From positions 11,319 through 75,318 of the forward strand of contig NZ_JBBCMA010000010.1 in NCBI RefSeq assembly GCF_037152535.1: a stretch of 64,000 nucleotides of DNA, read 5' to 3'. Both the position numbers and the translations under genes were made by a program. Under the pieces are notes generated by a model. The model ran no database searches. It was not told where the DNA came from and saw nothing but the letters and a program-made list of their open reading frames with translations. Shown in pieces: positions 45,156 to 54,368 of this stretch (position 1 is its first letter; each line of letters starts with the position of its first letter). Origin of the DNA: Leclercia sp. AS011 (GTDB lineage Bacteria; Pseudomonadota; Gammaproteobacteria; Enterobacterales; Enterobacteriaceae).

Positions 45156-46517
45156 ATGTTTGATAATTTAACCGATCGTTTGTCGCGCACGCTGCGCAAC
45201 ATCAGCGGCCGTGGACGCCTTACCGAAGACAACATCAAAGAGACGCTGCGCGAAGTGCGTATGGCACTGCTCGAAGCAGACGTCGCGTTACCGGTCGTGC
45301 GTGATTTCATCAACCGCGTAAAAGAGAAAGCGGTTGGTCATGAAGTTAACAAGAGCCTGACCCCGGGTCAGGAGTTCGTCAAAATCGTTCGTAACGAACT
45401 GGTTTCGGCGATGGGTGAAGAGAACCAGAGCCTGAATCTGGCGGCGCAACCGCCGGCAGTGGTGCTGATGGCCGGTCTGCAGGGTGCAGGTAAAACCACC
45501 AGCGTCGCTAAGCTGGGTAAATTCCTGCGCGAGAAGCACAAGAAGAAAGTGCTGGTCGTCTCTGCCGACGTCTATCGCCCGGCGGCGATCAGACAGCTGG
45601 AAACCCTGGCTGAACAGGTTGACGTTGACTTCTTCCCGTCTGATGTCTCGCAAAAGCCGATCGACATCGTTAACGCGGCGCTGAAAGAGGCGAAGCTGAA
45701 GTTCTTCGACGTGCTGCTGGTGGATACCGCCGGTCGTCTGCACGTTGACGAAGCGATGATGGACGAAATCAAACAGGTGCATGCCGCGATCAATCCGGTA
45801 GAAACCCTGTTTGTGGTCGATGCCATGACCGGTCAGGATGCGGCAAATACCGCGAAAGCCTTCAACGAAGCGCTACCGTTAACCGGTGTGGTGCTGACCA
45901 AAGTGGACGGTGACGCCCGCGGCGGTGCGGCGCTCTCTATTCGTCATATCACCGGCAAGCCAATCAAGTTCCTCGGCGTCGGCGAGAAGACCGAAGCGCT
46001 GGAGCCCTTCCACCCGGATCGTATTGCCTCCCGTATCCTCGGCATGGGCGACGTGCTGTCGCTGATCGAAGATATCGAGAGCAAAGTTGACCGTGCCCAG
46101 GCTGAGAAGCTGGCGACCAAGCTGAAAAAAGGCGACGGTTTCGATCTGACCGACTTCCTGGAACAGCTGCGCCAGATGAAGAACATGGGCGGCATGGCGA
46201 GCCTGATGGGCAAGCTGCCAGGCATGGGGCAGATCCCGGACAACGTAAAATCGCAGATGGACGACAAGGTTCTGGTGCGCATGGAGGCGATCATCAACTC
46301 CATGACGCTGAAAGAACGTGCCAAGCCGGAAATCATTAAAGGCTCCCGTAAACGCCGTATCGCGGCCGGTTGCGGGATGCAGGTGCAGGACGTTAACCGC
46401 CTTCTGAAGCAGTTCGACGACATGCAGCGCATGATGAAGAAGATGAAGAAGGGCGGAATGGCCAAAATGATGCGCGGTATGAAAGGCATGATGCCGCCAG
46501 GCTTCCCGGGTAGGTAA
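45156..46517 (+). CDS. ffh: Ffh, signal recognition particle GTPase
   Basis: 453 residues (E. coli 453) from ATG 45156 in an open frame that begins earlier. N domain ~1-90, G domain ~91-295 (GLQGAGKTTSVAKL, DTAGRLH, TKVDGDARGGA), then the methionine-rich M domain ~328-453 ending MKGMMPPGFPGR, which binds 4.5S RNA and signal peptides. Delivers ribosomes translating membrane proteins to FtsY. Divergent from ypjD; followed by inverted repeats and then the rpsP operon. Confidence 0.98.
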   Translation: MFDNLTDRLSRTLRNISGRGRLTEDNIKETLREVRMALLEADVALPVVRDFINRVKEKAVGHEVNKSLTPGQEFVKIVRNELVSAMGEENQSLNLAAQPPAVVLMAGLQGAGKTTSVAKLGKFLREKHKKKVLVVSADVYRPAAIRQLETLAEQVDVDFFPSDVSQKPIDIVNAALKEAKLKFFDVLLVDTAGRLHVDEAMMDEIKQVHAAINPVETLFVVDAMTGQDAANTAKAFNEALPLTGVVLTKVDGDARGGAALSIRHITGKPIKFLGVGEKTEALEPFHPDRIASRILGMGDVLSLIEDIESKVDRAQAEKLATKLKKGDGFDLTDFLEQLRQMKNMGGMASLMGKLPGMGQIPDNVKSQMDDKVLVRMEAIINSMTLKERAKPEIIKGSRKRRIAAGCGMQVQDVNRLLKQFDDMQRMMKKMKKGGMAKMMRGMKGMMPPGFPGR

Positions 46518-46537
46518 CTGGCCTGGCTTGTTTGCCA

Positions 46538-46614
46538 TTTTGGCACCGGGGTGTGCTCGTCATCCTCACGTACTGCGTGTACGCTCCGGTGACTGCGCGC
46601 ACGCCGGCACCAAA
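46538..46614. repeat. Long imperfect inverted repeat after ffh
   Basis: The arms TTTGGCACCGGGGTGTGC and GCGCACGCCGGCACCAAA pair over about 18 bp with G-T wobbles, around an inner CACGTAC/GTACG-type hairpin. Similar structured intergenic repeats occur in enterobacteria. May form the 3' end of the ffh message; no U-run. Confidence 0.6.
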
Positions 46615-46708
46615 CTGGCTGCACCGCCGACGGCCTTTTATTGCGGTGTACGTAACTGTTGATTGCATTTTCCCCAGAAATCAGTAAAATTTTCGGGCTT
46701 TTAATATG

Positions 46709-46746
46709 ACACCGGGCTCCTTCCCTCGATGGGGCCCGGTGTTTTA
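46709..46746 (+). terminator. Terminator/attenuator hairpin in front of rpsP
   Basis: Stem ACACCGGGC...GCCCGGTGT followed by TTTT, ending only ~20 bp before the rpsP ATG. It can terminate ffh transcripts. The rpsP operon transcript must either read through it or start at it, so it may act as an attenuator. Confidence 0.8.
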
Positions 46747-46764
46747 TTCACACAAGAGGATGTT

Positions 46765-47013
46765 ATGGTAACTATTCGTTTAGCACGTCACGGCGCGAAA
46801 AAGCGTCCGTTCTACCAGGTTGTTGTTACTGACAGCCGTAATGCACGCAACGGTCGCTTCATCGAGCGCGTTGGTTTCTTCAATCCACTGGCCGCTGGCG
46901 CAGAAGAAGAAACCCGTCTGGATCTGGATCGTATCGCTCACTGGGTTGGCCAGGGCGCTACCGTTTCCGATCGCGTTGCTACGCTGATCAAAGCAGCAAA
47001 CAAAGCAGCTTAA
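46765..47013 (+). CDS. rpsP: 30S ribosomal protein S16
   Basis: 82 residues (E. coli 82), [20 protein letters not shown], with AGAGGA before ATG 46765. Small-subunit assembly protein binding 16S rRNA. First gene of rpsP-rimM-trmD-rplS, all rightward with short gaps. Confidence 0.99.
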   Translation: MVTIRLARHGAKKRPFYQVVVTDSRNARNGRFIERVGFFNPLAAGAEEETRLDLDRIAHWVGQGATVSDRVATLIKAANKAA

Positions 47014-47031
47014 TCTGTCACGGTGGTCATG

Positions 47032-47565
47032 ATGAGCAAAAAAGCACCTGTTGAACCGATTGTATTGGGCAAAATGGGTTCTTGCTACGGTATCCGTGGT
47101 TGGCTCAGAGTGTTTTCCTCCACCGAAGACGCCGAAAGCATTTTTGACTATCAGCCCTGGTTTATCCAGAAGGCGGGTCAGTGGCAAGAGGTCGAGCTGG
47201 AAAGCTGGCGTCACCACAATCAGGACATCGTTATCAAGCTGAAAGGCGTTGACGATCGCGATGCCGCGAATGCGCTGACTAATTGTGAAATTGTCGTGGA
47301 TTCGTCGCAGTTGCCTGAACTGGAAGAGGGTTACTACTGGAAAGACCTTATCGGTTGCCAGGTAGTTACTACTGAAGGTTACGGTCTGGGCAAAGTCATC
47401 GATATGATGGAAACCGGATCCAATGACGTTCTCGTCATTAAGGCAAACCTGAAAGATGCATTCGGTATCAAGGAGCGGCTGGTTCCGTTCCTCGATGGGC
47501 AGGTTATCAAGAAAGTCGATCTCGCTACTCGAACTATCGAAGTAGATTGGGATCCTGGTTTTTAA
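47032..47565 (+). CDS. rimM: RimM, 16S rRNA processing/30S maturation factor
   Basis: 177 residues from ATG 47032; ATG 47029 and GTG 47023 are alternative in-frame starts. N-terminal RimM domain ([19 protein letters not shown]) and C-terminal PRC-barrel ([13 protein letters not shown] ... [13 protein letters not shown]). Helps maturation of the 30S head with S19. The N-terminal MSKKAPVEP is a few residues shorter than the E. coli MSKQLTAQAPVDP. Confidence 0.97.
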   Translation: MSKKAPVEPIVLGKMGSCYGIRGWLRVFSSTEDAESIFDYQPWFIQKAGQWQEVELESWRHHNQDIVIKLKGVDDRDAANALTNCEIVVDSSQLPELEEGYYWKDLIGCQVVTTEGYGLGKVIDMMETGSNDVLVIKANLKDAFGIKERLVPFLDGQVIKKVDLATRTIEVDWDPGF

Positions 47566-47595
47566 ATTCTCCTGAAAACGGTAAAAGACGGCGCT

Positions 47596-48363
47596 ATGTG
47601 GATTGGCATTATTAGCCTGTTTCCTGAAATGTTCCGCGCGATTACTGATTACGGGGTAACTGGCCGGGCAGTAAAAAATGGCCTGCTGAGCATCGAGAGC
47701 TGGAGTCCACGTGACTTCACCCACGACCGGCACCGTACCGTGGACGAACGTCCTTACGGCGGCGGACCGGGGATGCTCATGATGGTTCAACCCTTACGGG
47801 ATGCCATCGCAGCAGCAAAAGCCGCGGCAGGTGAAGGCGCAAAGGTGATTTATCTGTCACCTCAGGGACGCAAGCTTGATCAAGCGGGCGTCAGCGAACT
47901 GGCAGCGAATCAGAAACTGATTCTGGTGTGCGGTCGCTACGAAGGGATAGATGAGCGCGTAATTCAGACCGAGATTGACGAAGAATGGTCTATCGGCGAT
48001 TACGTTCTCAGCGGTGGTGAGTTACCGGCAATGACGCTGATTGACTCCGTTTCCCGGTTCATTCCGGGGGTACTGGGCCATGAAGCATCAGCAACAGAAG
48101 ACTCTTTTGCTGACGGATTGCTGGACTGCCCACACTATACCCGTCCTGAAGTGTTAGAAGGGATGGAGGTACCGCCGGTTTTACTGTCGGGAAACCATGC
48201 CGAGATTCGTCGCTGGCGTCTGAAGCAGTCGCTGGGCCGTACCTGGCTTAGAAGACCTGAACTTCTGGAAAACCTGGCTCTGACTGAAGAGCAAGCAAAG
48301 TTGCTGGCCGAGTTCAAAAGAGAACACGCGCACCAGCAGCAGAAACATGATGGGATGGCCTGA
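47596..48363 (+). CDS. trmD: TrmD, tRNA (guanine-37-N1)-methyltransferase
   Basis: 255 residues (E. coli 255). SPOUT methyltransferase with the trefoil-knot motifs [22 protein letters not shown] and [17 protein letters not shown]. Makes m1G37 with S-adenosylmethionine, preventing frameshifts. Third gene of the operon, 30 bp after rimM. Confidence 0.99.
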   Translation: MWIGIISLFPEMFRAITDYGVTGRAVKNGLLSIESWSPRDFTHDRHRTVDERPYGGGPGMLMMVQPLRDAIAAAKAAAGEGAKVIYLSPQGRKLDQAGVSELAANQKLILVCGRYEGIDERVIQTEIDEEWSIGDYVLSGGELPAMTLIDSVSRFIPGVLGHEASATEDSFADGLLDCPHYTRPEVLEGMEVPPVLLSGNHAEIRRWRLKQSLGRTWLRRPELLENLALTEEQAKLLAEFKREHAHQQQKHDGMA

Positions 48364-48401
48364 GGCCCCCGAATATCAGTTTACCCAGGATAAGAGATTA
48401 A

Positions 48402-48752
<351 letters not shown>

Positions 48753-48780
48753 GATTCGCTTAAGCGACATCCTGTAAAAA

Positions 48781-48809
48781 GGGCTGGCCGAAAGGCCGGC
48801 CCTTTTTTT
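48781..48809 (+). terminator. Terminator of the rpsP-rplS operon
   Basis: GGGCTGGCC-GAAA-GGCCGGCCC followed by seven T; GNRA-type loop, one G-U pair. Confidence 0.95.
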
Positions 48810-48881
48810 ATCTCTGAGAGCCTTGTACGTTAACGTCTGCGTCATAAATCGTTTACAATGCCCCGCTCTGACGGAGGGGAA

Positions 48882-49271
48882 GTGACGACTAAACAGCATC
48901 AGGCACAGTGGCAACGTATCGCGGCAGGTCTCGCGTTATTTGCGATCCTGATGATCGTCTTTGCGCCGCTGGTCTCTGTCTCGTTGCAAAAAGATCCCAT
49001 GAGTGCCATGCCCGGCATGCACCATGACATGAGCATGATGGCGGAGCACCATCATACACCGCCGGAAAGTACGCCTGTCGACCATGCCGAAGCCTGCGGT
49101 TACTGCGTGCTGCTGGCCCACGTGCCGGGGGTGATTCTGGCGCTGGTGATGCTGCTAAGCGCAGTCATACTCCGACAGCGCCTCACGCCGCCGCGACCCG
49201 CCGTATACCATTGGCATTTCTTCCCCTGGCTCTGTCCCGATACCCGCGCGCCGCCGCACCTGTCTGCTTAA
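48882..49271 (+). CDS. DUF2946-type membrane protein with Met/His-rich segment
   Basis: 129 residues from GTG 48882, chosen because GGAGGGG precedes it; the in-frame ATG at 48858 has no such site. N-terminal helix (~13-33; IAAGLALFAILMIVFAPLVSV), a periplasmic stretch rich in Met and His (MPGMHHDMSMMAEHHHTPP), the DUF2946 motif HAEACGYCVLLAH and a second helix (~84-104). The Met/His run and CxxC-like pair suit copper binding. Upstream of a PepSY protein with similar His/Met clusters, probably one operon (61-bp gap). Not present at this locus in E. coli. Function inferred only. Confidence 0.82.
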   Translation: MTTKQHQAQWQRIAAGLALFAILMIVFAPLVSVSLQKDPMSAMPGMHHDMSMMAEHHHTPPESTPVDHAEACGYCVLLAHVPGVILALVMLLSAVILRQRLTPPRPAVYHWHFFPWLCPDTRAPPHLSA

Positions 49272-49332
49272 TCCACGTAAAAAAACGTACACCCCGGTGT
49301 ATCGATAACTTTTTGCCTTAAAAAGGGAAAGC

Positions 49333-50700
49333 ATGACTACCTGCACTCCGCGCGCGGCATGGGGCAACCTGCTGCGTCGTCTTCACTTCTATATTGGTCT
49401 GTTTGTCGGACCGTTTATCTTTATCGCTGCGCTCTCCGGGACGCTGTATGTCGCTACGCCGCAGCTGGAAAACGCGCTTTATCATCACGCGCTGTTCAGC
49501 GAAACCCCGGGCACTGCGCGCCCGCTGGCTGAGCAAATCGCGGTGGCGGAAAAAGTCACCGGCGGGGAGCTGCGGCTCCAGGCGGTACGTCCGGGCCTCG
49601 CCGCCGGGGAAAGCACCCGGGTGATGTACGTTGACCCGGCGCTGAAAGCCTCGGAGAGCCGGGCCATCTTTATTGATCCGGTCAGCCTTGAGGTGCGTGG
49701 GGATATCACCGTCTACGGCACCAGCGGTATCCTGCCGTTGCGTCAGAAAATTGATTATCTGCACCAGTCTTTGCTGCTGGGGGACGTGGGACGTCATTAC
49801 AGCGAACTGGCTGCCTCCTGGATGTGGATCGCCGCGCTGGGCGGGATTGCCCTGTGGTTTTACACCCGGCCAAAACGGCGCATCAACAATCGCTTTCAGA
49901 ATCGCCGTCGTTTGCACGTTACCCTCGGCTGGATACTGCTGGTGGGCATGCTGCTCTTCTCGGCGACCGGCCTGACCTGGTCCCGGTGGGCGGGCGGCAA
50001 TGTGGATAAACTGCGGGCAGAGATGAACTGGCTCACGCCGCAGGTAAATACGCAATTACAGGGTCCGGCGGAAGCCGTCGATCCCCATGCTGAGCACCAC
50101 GGTCATCACATGACCCCGTCTATGCCAGAGATGAAGCCTGACCCGGCCCTCTACGACGGCGTGCTGCAGGCGGCCAATACGGCGGGGATTGATGCTACGA
50201 AGCTGGAGATACGTCCGGCGAAGGGAGAGGCAATGGCATGGACGGTGACGGAGATCGATCGCCGCTGGCCGACGCAGGTTGATGCGGTTGCCGTGGATCC
50301 TGCCACCCTGACCGTGGTCGACCGCACCCGATTTACGGATTACCCGCTGATGGCCAAACTGACCCGCTGGGGCGTGGATTTCCATATGGGCGTGCTGTTT
50401 GGCCTGCCAAACCAGCTGGTGCTGATCGCCTTTGGTATCGCGCTGTGCGTCATGATTGTCTGGGGCTACCGGATGTGGTGGATGCGTCGCCCCCGACAGA
50501 CAGCAACGGATCCGGCGCAGACCCTTTATCAGAGCTGGCTGGCGTTGCCGCCGGGGGGACGCGTGGCCTCTTTAGCCGTCAGCATAGCGCTGGGCCTCAT
50601 GATGCCGGTGATGGGCTGTAGCCTGGCGCTGTTTGTGGTTATTGACTGGCTACGCTGGCGCAGGGCCGCGCGAGTCTCCCTGACCGAATCACGGGAGTAA
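49333..50700 (+). CDS. PepSY-associated membrane protein (PiuB-like)
   Basis: 455 residues with AAAGGGAAAG before ATG 49333. Layout: transmembrane helix ~18-38 (FYIGLFVGPFIFIAALSGTLY), PepSY domain, a helix pair around 155-180 and 195-220, a second PepSY-like domain ~260-340, then helices ~365-385 and 410-440. A loop near residue 245-262 reads HAEHHGHHMTPSMPEM, a putative metal-binding segment. COG3182 members are linked to iron-siderophore or copper handling. Probably an operon with the DUF2946 gene. Convergent with dgcN, occupying the place where E. coli has yfiB. Confidence 0.87.
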   Translation: MTTCTPRAAWGNLLRRLHFYIGLFVGPFIFIAALSGTLYVATPQLENALYHHALFSETPGTARPLAEQIAVAEKVTGGELRLQAVRPGLAAGESTRVMYVDPALKASESRAIFIDPVSLEVRGDITVYGTSGILPLRQKIDYLHQSLLLGDVGRHYSELAASWMWIAALGGIALWFYTRPKRRINNRFQNRRRLHVTLGWILLVGMLLFSATGLTWSRWAGGNVDKLRAEMNWLTPQVNTQLQGPAEAVDPHAEHHGHHMTPSMPEMKPDPALYDGVLQAANTAGIDATKLEIRPAKGEAMAWTVTEIDRRWPTQVDAVAVDPATLTVVDRTRFTDYPLMAKLTRWGVDFHMGVLFGLPNQLVLIAFGIALCVMIVWGYRMWWMRRPRQTATDPAQTLYQSWLALPPGGRVASLAVSIALGLMMPVMGCSLALFVVIDWLRWRRAARVSLTESRE

Positions 50701-50705
50701 TGGCT

Positions 50706-50755
50706 CAGGACGTGCCGATCGCCACCGCCACGCGGGAGTTTTCGGCACGTCCCTG
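50706..50755. repeat. Inverted repeat between convergent PepSY gene and dgcN
   Basis: CAGGACGTGCCGA (50706-50718) faces TCGGCACGTCCCTG (50742-50755), one bulged base, 23-nt loop. No T-run, so possibly a weak bidirectional stop or mRNA end. Confidence 0.6.
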
Positions 50756-50783
50756 ACCGGGATTATTATCCGCGACGTATCGC

Positions 50784-52025
50784 CTAAACATCATGTGTTT
50801 CTTTCCAGGAGGTGATTTTCGAACGCTGGTGCTTCACCAGATACATATTCCGGTCGGCTTGCTCCAGTAAGGCTTCAACGGAGTGATGCTGCCAGCTCAG
50901 GGCGTAGCCAATACTGAGCGACATGCGGGAGGAGAACCCGTTGTGCAGGTCATAGGACGGGCTGAATTGTTGCCTCAGCGCGGCGCAAAGGCGTAGCACT
51001 TCCTGTTCCGAATGAACGCCATACAAAATGATGGCAAACTCGTCCCCACCGAGACGGTACGACTGATGCTGTTCTCCGCCAAATTCAACCATTCTGCGGG
51101 CCACTTCAATCAGCACGCAATCCCCTGCGGCATGGCCCCAGGTATCGTTTATACGTTTAAAGTCATCACCATCCAGGAACAGCAGGGCGGTGTGGGGCCG
51201 GGTGGTGGGATCATTCATCAGGGCCGCAATCCGGGTGCGGAAAGCGGCCCGGTTAGCCAGGCCGGTGAGCGGGTCGTGCATGGCGGTGCGCATCAGCTGG
51301 GCATTTTTAGCCTGCAATTTTAGCTGCCACTCTTCCATCTCATCCAGCAGACTGTTGAAGTCCTGACCGAAGCGGTGAAATTCGTCAATACGCTCCCGGG
51401 ATACCCGGCGGGAGAAGTTGCGGTTTGTACGTACGTCATGCACCACATCGGTGATGTTTTGCAGGGCGGCCACCACACCATTGTGCAGGGTGCGGGTGAT
51501 AGTTAGCGCCACCAGAGAGGCAAGCAGAAGACAGCCGGTTAATACCGCCAGCGACGTCCAGAGAAAGTTGCCGATCAGGCTATCCCGCGCGGTAAGGTGC
51601 AACTCACCGATCGGTAAATTGTTATGCCAGACGCGCTGGCGGATAGGATGCGGGAACAGCCACTGGCTGACCAACTGGCTGAGCGGATCCGCCTCGTCGT
51701 TCGGCCCCATCGACCAGGCGGCAAAACGATGATCGTAGCGATCCAGCAGTTCCGCCGCCGAGATCTGCCCTTGTTTGCCGAGCGAGGCCAGGGCTTCGTT
51801 GGCGGCAGTGGCGTCATTAAATACCAGCGCGGCCTCCAGGCTGCGGCTCATGGTGGCGCTGGTTAACTCCAGATTTTGTTGCGCATACTGTTTCAGCGTT
51901 ATCACGGAAGCAATGCACAATAATAACCAGACGAGCGTCATTGTAATGAGGACGCTAATTATACTGATGCGCCGCAGGGTCCTTTTGAATGTAAGACGCG
52001 GCGCTAAGAACATTTCCTTATTCAT
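50784..52025 (-). CDS. dgcN: DgcN (YfiN), membrane diguanylate cyclase
   Basis: 413 residues. Helix ~22-44, periplasmic CHASE8-type domain ~45-150, helix ~153-177, HAMP ~178-230 and GGDEF domain ~255-410 with RLGGDEFAIILY. No RxxD inhibitory site precedes the GGDEF motif. Makes c-di-GMP from two GTP and in E. coli responds to envelope and redox stress, also affecting division. Start overlaps the end of yfiR by 8 bp. YfiR holds it inactive from the periplasm. yfiB, the usual downstream partner that relieves YfiR, is missing here. Confidence 0.95.
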   Translation of the reverse strand: MNKEMFLAPRLTFKRTLRRISIISVLITMTLVWLLLCIASVITLKQYAQQNLELTSATMSRSLEAALVFNDATAANEALASLGKQGQISAAELLDRYDHRFAAWSMGPNDEADPLSQLVSQWLFPHPIRQRVWHNNLPIGELHLTARDSLIGNFLWTSLAVLTGCLLLASLVALTITRTLHNGVVAALQNITDVVHDVRTNRNFSRRVSRERIDEFHRFGQDFNSLLDEMEEWQLKLQAKNAQLMRTAMHDPLTGLANRAAFRTRIAALMNDPTTRPHTALLFLDGDDFKRINDTWGHAAGDCVLIEVARRMVEFGGEQHQSYRLGGDEFAIILYGVHSEQEVLRLCAALRQQFSPSYDLHNGFSSRMSLSIGYALSWQHHSVEALLEQADRNMYLVKHQRSKITSWKETHDV

Positions 52026-52551
52026 GCTTTGTATTCCGTGCGAGCATTAGCACATCAGGATCAACTCTGACTCCGCTGCGCGACAGCACATCCAGATTAA
52101 CGGAAAACCTGACTCTGGCACTGTCTATTATCAGGCAGAATGCACTACCTGTCAGGCATTGTGGATTTTGCTCCGCAATTAATAGTAAAGGTCTGGCATG
52201 CAACGCCTGGCTTAATTCAAGCTGATGGGGCTGGGATTCGCTGCCAAAATAGAGGGCATGACAGTCTGCACTCGATACTTCCCTGTCGTCATGAATAATA
52301 ACGGGAGTGTAGGGCAGTATGTCCGGACCCGGGTTACTGAGCGCCCCGACATAGTGGGAAGAGGCAAAGATACACAGGTTCGGCTTGCCGGAGAGCGCAG
52401 GCCAACGGGTGTAACTCACAATCCCGGAGACAATAGAACGTACTGATTTATCCGTTTCGGATAATGTTCCGCCCATAGCGAACCCACAGGGCACTGACAA
52501 CATTAGTATCAATGCCACCCGGTGCCAGGAGATAAGAAAAAAGTTACACAC
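52018..52551 (-). CDS. yfiR: YfiR, periplasmic inhibitor of DgcN
   Basis: 177 residues from GTG 52551 (E. coli 172); later in-frame GTG or ATG codons are possible. Signal peptide to about residue 27 (VALILMLSVPCGFAMGG). DUF4154 domain with VRSIVSGIVSYTRWPALSG, conserved Cys residues (CIFASS; CLTGSAFCLIIDS) and VNPDVL-type end RSGVRVDPDVLMLAR. Represses the diguanylate cyclase by binding its periplasmic domain; disulfide reduction relieves it. In operon with dgcN. Confidence 0.94.
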   Translation of the reverse strand: MCNFFLISWHRVALILMLSVPCGFAMGGTLSETDKSVRSIVSGIVSYTRWPALSGKPNLCIFASSHYVGALSNPGPDILPYTPVIIHDDREVSSADCHALYFGSESQPHQLELSQALHARPLLLIAEQNPQCLTGSAFCLIIDSARVRFSVNLDVLSRSGVRVDPDVLMLARNTKHE

Positions 52552-52698
52552 CAGAATCCGTTATACCACTCTGGAATTAGTAGTCCTTGAGTTTCGCCGG
52601 CAGAATACCATTTTTCATGCGTACAGTCATTATGCCAAAAACATATTCAGGGCTTAAGTAAAATCTCAACCTTAATTAACAGCACGGGGTTGACAGTG

Positions 52699-53073
52699 TT
52701 AATTTAAACGGCTGGCTTTGGTCCCCTCATTCATTCCCTGCTGCCAGGCGGTACGAAGGGCAGTGGCATTTTCAGTTGTGTCACAGCTGGCCGGGAATAT
52801 TCGGCCCGCTAGTCCCCAGGCATAAACAAAGTTTTCCTGACATATTTTCTGCTGCCCTTCTTTATATCCGCGAAGATAATCAGAACGATCCACTTTAGGA
52901 TCGTTGAAATTAGCGGCAAGGCTTTCATTGGATTTTACCGCCACGCCACTCATGGCGTCTTCTTTTCCGGCATCGTACCAGTCGGTTCCCGTCCAGTGGG
53001 GTTGATGCGTGTAAGGATCGATCTGACAGGCGGTTAAAAACAGGCACAGCACGGGGGTAACAATCAGGCGCAT
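52699..53073 (-). CDS. yfiL: YfiL, DUF2799-type lipoprotein
   Basis: 124 residues from ATG 53073; upstream codons of the open frame are unlikely because GGGAGAATG-type spacing favours 53073. Signal peptide with lipobox FLTA|C (Cys16), then WTGTDWYDAGKEDAMSG, RSDYLRGYKEGQQKICQ and FPASCDTTENA, typical of this family. Outer or inner membrane lipoprotein of unknown function. Same place as yfiL in E. coli, upstream of yfiR with a 147-bp gap. Divergent from aroF. Confidence 0.85.
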   Translation of the reverse strand: MRLIVTPVLCLFLTACQIDPYTHQPHWTGTDWYDAGKEDAMSGVAVKSNESLAANFNDPKVDRSDYLRGYKEGQQKICQENFVYAWGLAGRIFPASCDTTENATALRTAWQQGMNEGTKASRLN

Positions 53074-53177
53074 AAGACATTCTCCCTTTTTCATTGAGCA
53101 TAGCCTGGCGGTAACAATGCACGCTGTAATTTTTACGTTACACAATAATCGAATGTTTTTTGCATTAAAGTGGGTGA

Positions 53178-53218
53178 TGTAAAGTATTATTTACGTATTT
53201 TGGATTGAAATCTTTACT
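53178..53218 (+). promoter_or_regulatory. TyrR boxes upstream of aroF
   Basis: Strong box TGTAAA-N6-TTTACG at 53178-53195, and a weaker one TGGATT-N6-TTTACT at 53201-53218. TyrR with tyrosine represses aroF-tyrA in E. coli through such boxes. Confidence 0.8.
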
Positions 53219-53287
53219 TGGTGTGGTATCGTTGGGCTTCCTCATTGAGGAAACAACTATCGCAAACGAGCTTCCAGGATCGCAATC

Positions 53288-54358
53288 ATGCAAAAAGACG
53301 CGCTGAATAACGTACATATTAGTGATGAACATGTTCTGATCACTCCGGATCAACTGAAAGCGGAATTCCCGCTGAGCGTTGAGCAAGAGGCGCAAATCGC
53401 GCACTCCCGCCAGACCATCTCCGACATTATTGCCGGGCGCGATCCGCGTCTGCTGGTGGTCTGTGGTCCGTGCTCCATTCATGATCCTGAAACTGCCATC
53501 GAATATGCGCACCGCTTTAAAGCCCTGGCCGAGGAGGTCAGCGATAGCCTCTACCTGGTCATGCGCGTCTATTTTGAAAAACCCCGCACCACCGTCGGCT
53601 GGAAAGGGTTAATTAACGATCCGCACATGGATGGCTCGTTTGATGTGGAAGCAGGCCTGAAGATTGCGCGTAATCTTCTGGTGGAGCTGGTGAACATGGG
53701 TCTGCCGCTGGCAACGGAAGCGCTGGATCCGAACAGCCCGCAATACCTGGGCGATCTTTTCAGCTGGTCCGCTATCGGCGCGCGTACCACCGAGTCGCAG
53801 ACCCACCGTGAGATGGCCTCGGGCCTCTCCATGCCGGTCGGCTTCAAAAACGGTACCGACGGTAGCCTTGCCACCGCCATCAACGCTATGCGCGCCGCCG
53901 CCATGCCGCATCGTTTTGTCGGCATCAACCAGGCCGGCCAGGTGTGTCTGCTGCAGACCCAGGGCAATCCGGATGGTCACGTCATCCTGCGCGGCGGCAA
54001 AGCACCTAACTACAGCCCGGCAGATGTTGCCCAGTGTGAAAAAGAGATGGAACAGGCAGGACTGCGCCCGGCACTGATGGTAGATTGCAGTCATGGTAAT
54101 TCGAATAAAGATTACCGTCGTCAGCCTGCGGTGGCGGAATCCGTCGTCGCGCAGATTAAAGACGGCAACCGTTCGATTATTGGCCTGATGATTGAGAGCA
54201 ACATTCATGAAGGCAATCAATCATCTGAACAGCCGCGCAGCGCCATGAAACACGGGGTTTCCGTGACCGATGCCTGCATTAGCTGGGAAACCACCGACGC
54301 GCTGCTGCGTGAGATCCACAAAGATTTGAACGGCCAGCTGGCGACGCGTCTGGCTTAA
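53288..54358 (+). CDS. aroF: DAHP synthase, Tyr-sensitive
   Basis: 356 residues (E. coli 356). Condenses phosphoenolpyruvate and erythrose-4-phosphate, the first step of the shikimate pathway. Motifs: [60 protein letters not shown] and [12 protein letters not shown] (metal-site residues Cys, His, Glu, Asp). Asn8 and the Pro148 region, known in E. coli for Tyr feedback, are kept. Ten bp before tyrA; TyrR boxes upstream. Confidence 0.98.
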   Translation: MQKDALNNVHISDEHVLITPDQLKAEFPLSVEQEAQIAHSRQTISDIIAGRDPRLLVVCGPCSIHDPETAIEYAHRFKALAEEVSDSLYLVMRVYFEKPRTTVGWKGLINDPHMDGSFDVEAGLKIARNLLVELVNMGLPLATEALDPNSPQYLGDLFSWSAIGARTTESQTHREMASGLSMPVGFKNGTDGSLATAINAMRAAAMPHRFVGINQAGQVCLLQTQGNPDGHVILRGGKAPNYSPADVAQCEKEMEQAGLRPALMVDCSHGNSNKDYRRQPAVAESVVAQIKDGNRSIIGLMIESNIHEGNQSSEQPRSAMKHGVSVTDACISWETTDALLREIHKDLNGQLATRLA

Positions 54359-54368
54359 GAGGTTTGTT

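Noticed and set aside
48858..48881. ATG 48858 as start of the DUF2946 gene
   Set aside because: GTG 48882 has a near-perfect GGAGGGG spacing and starts just before conserved sequence, while 48858 has no ribosome binding site.
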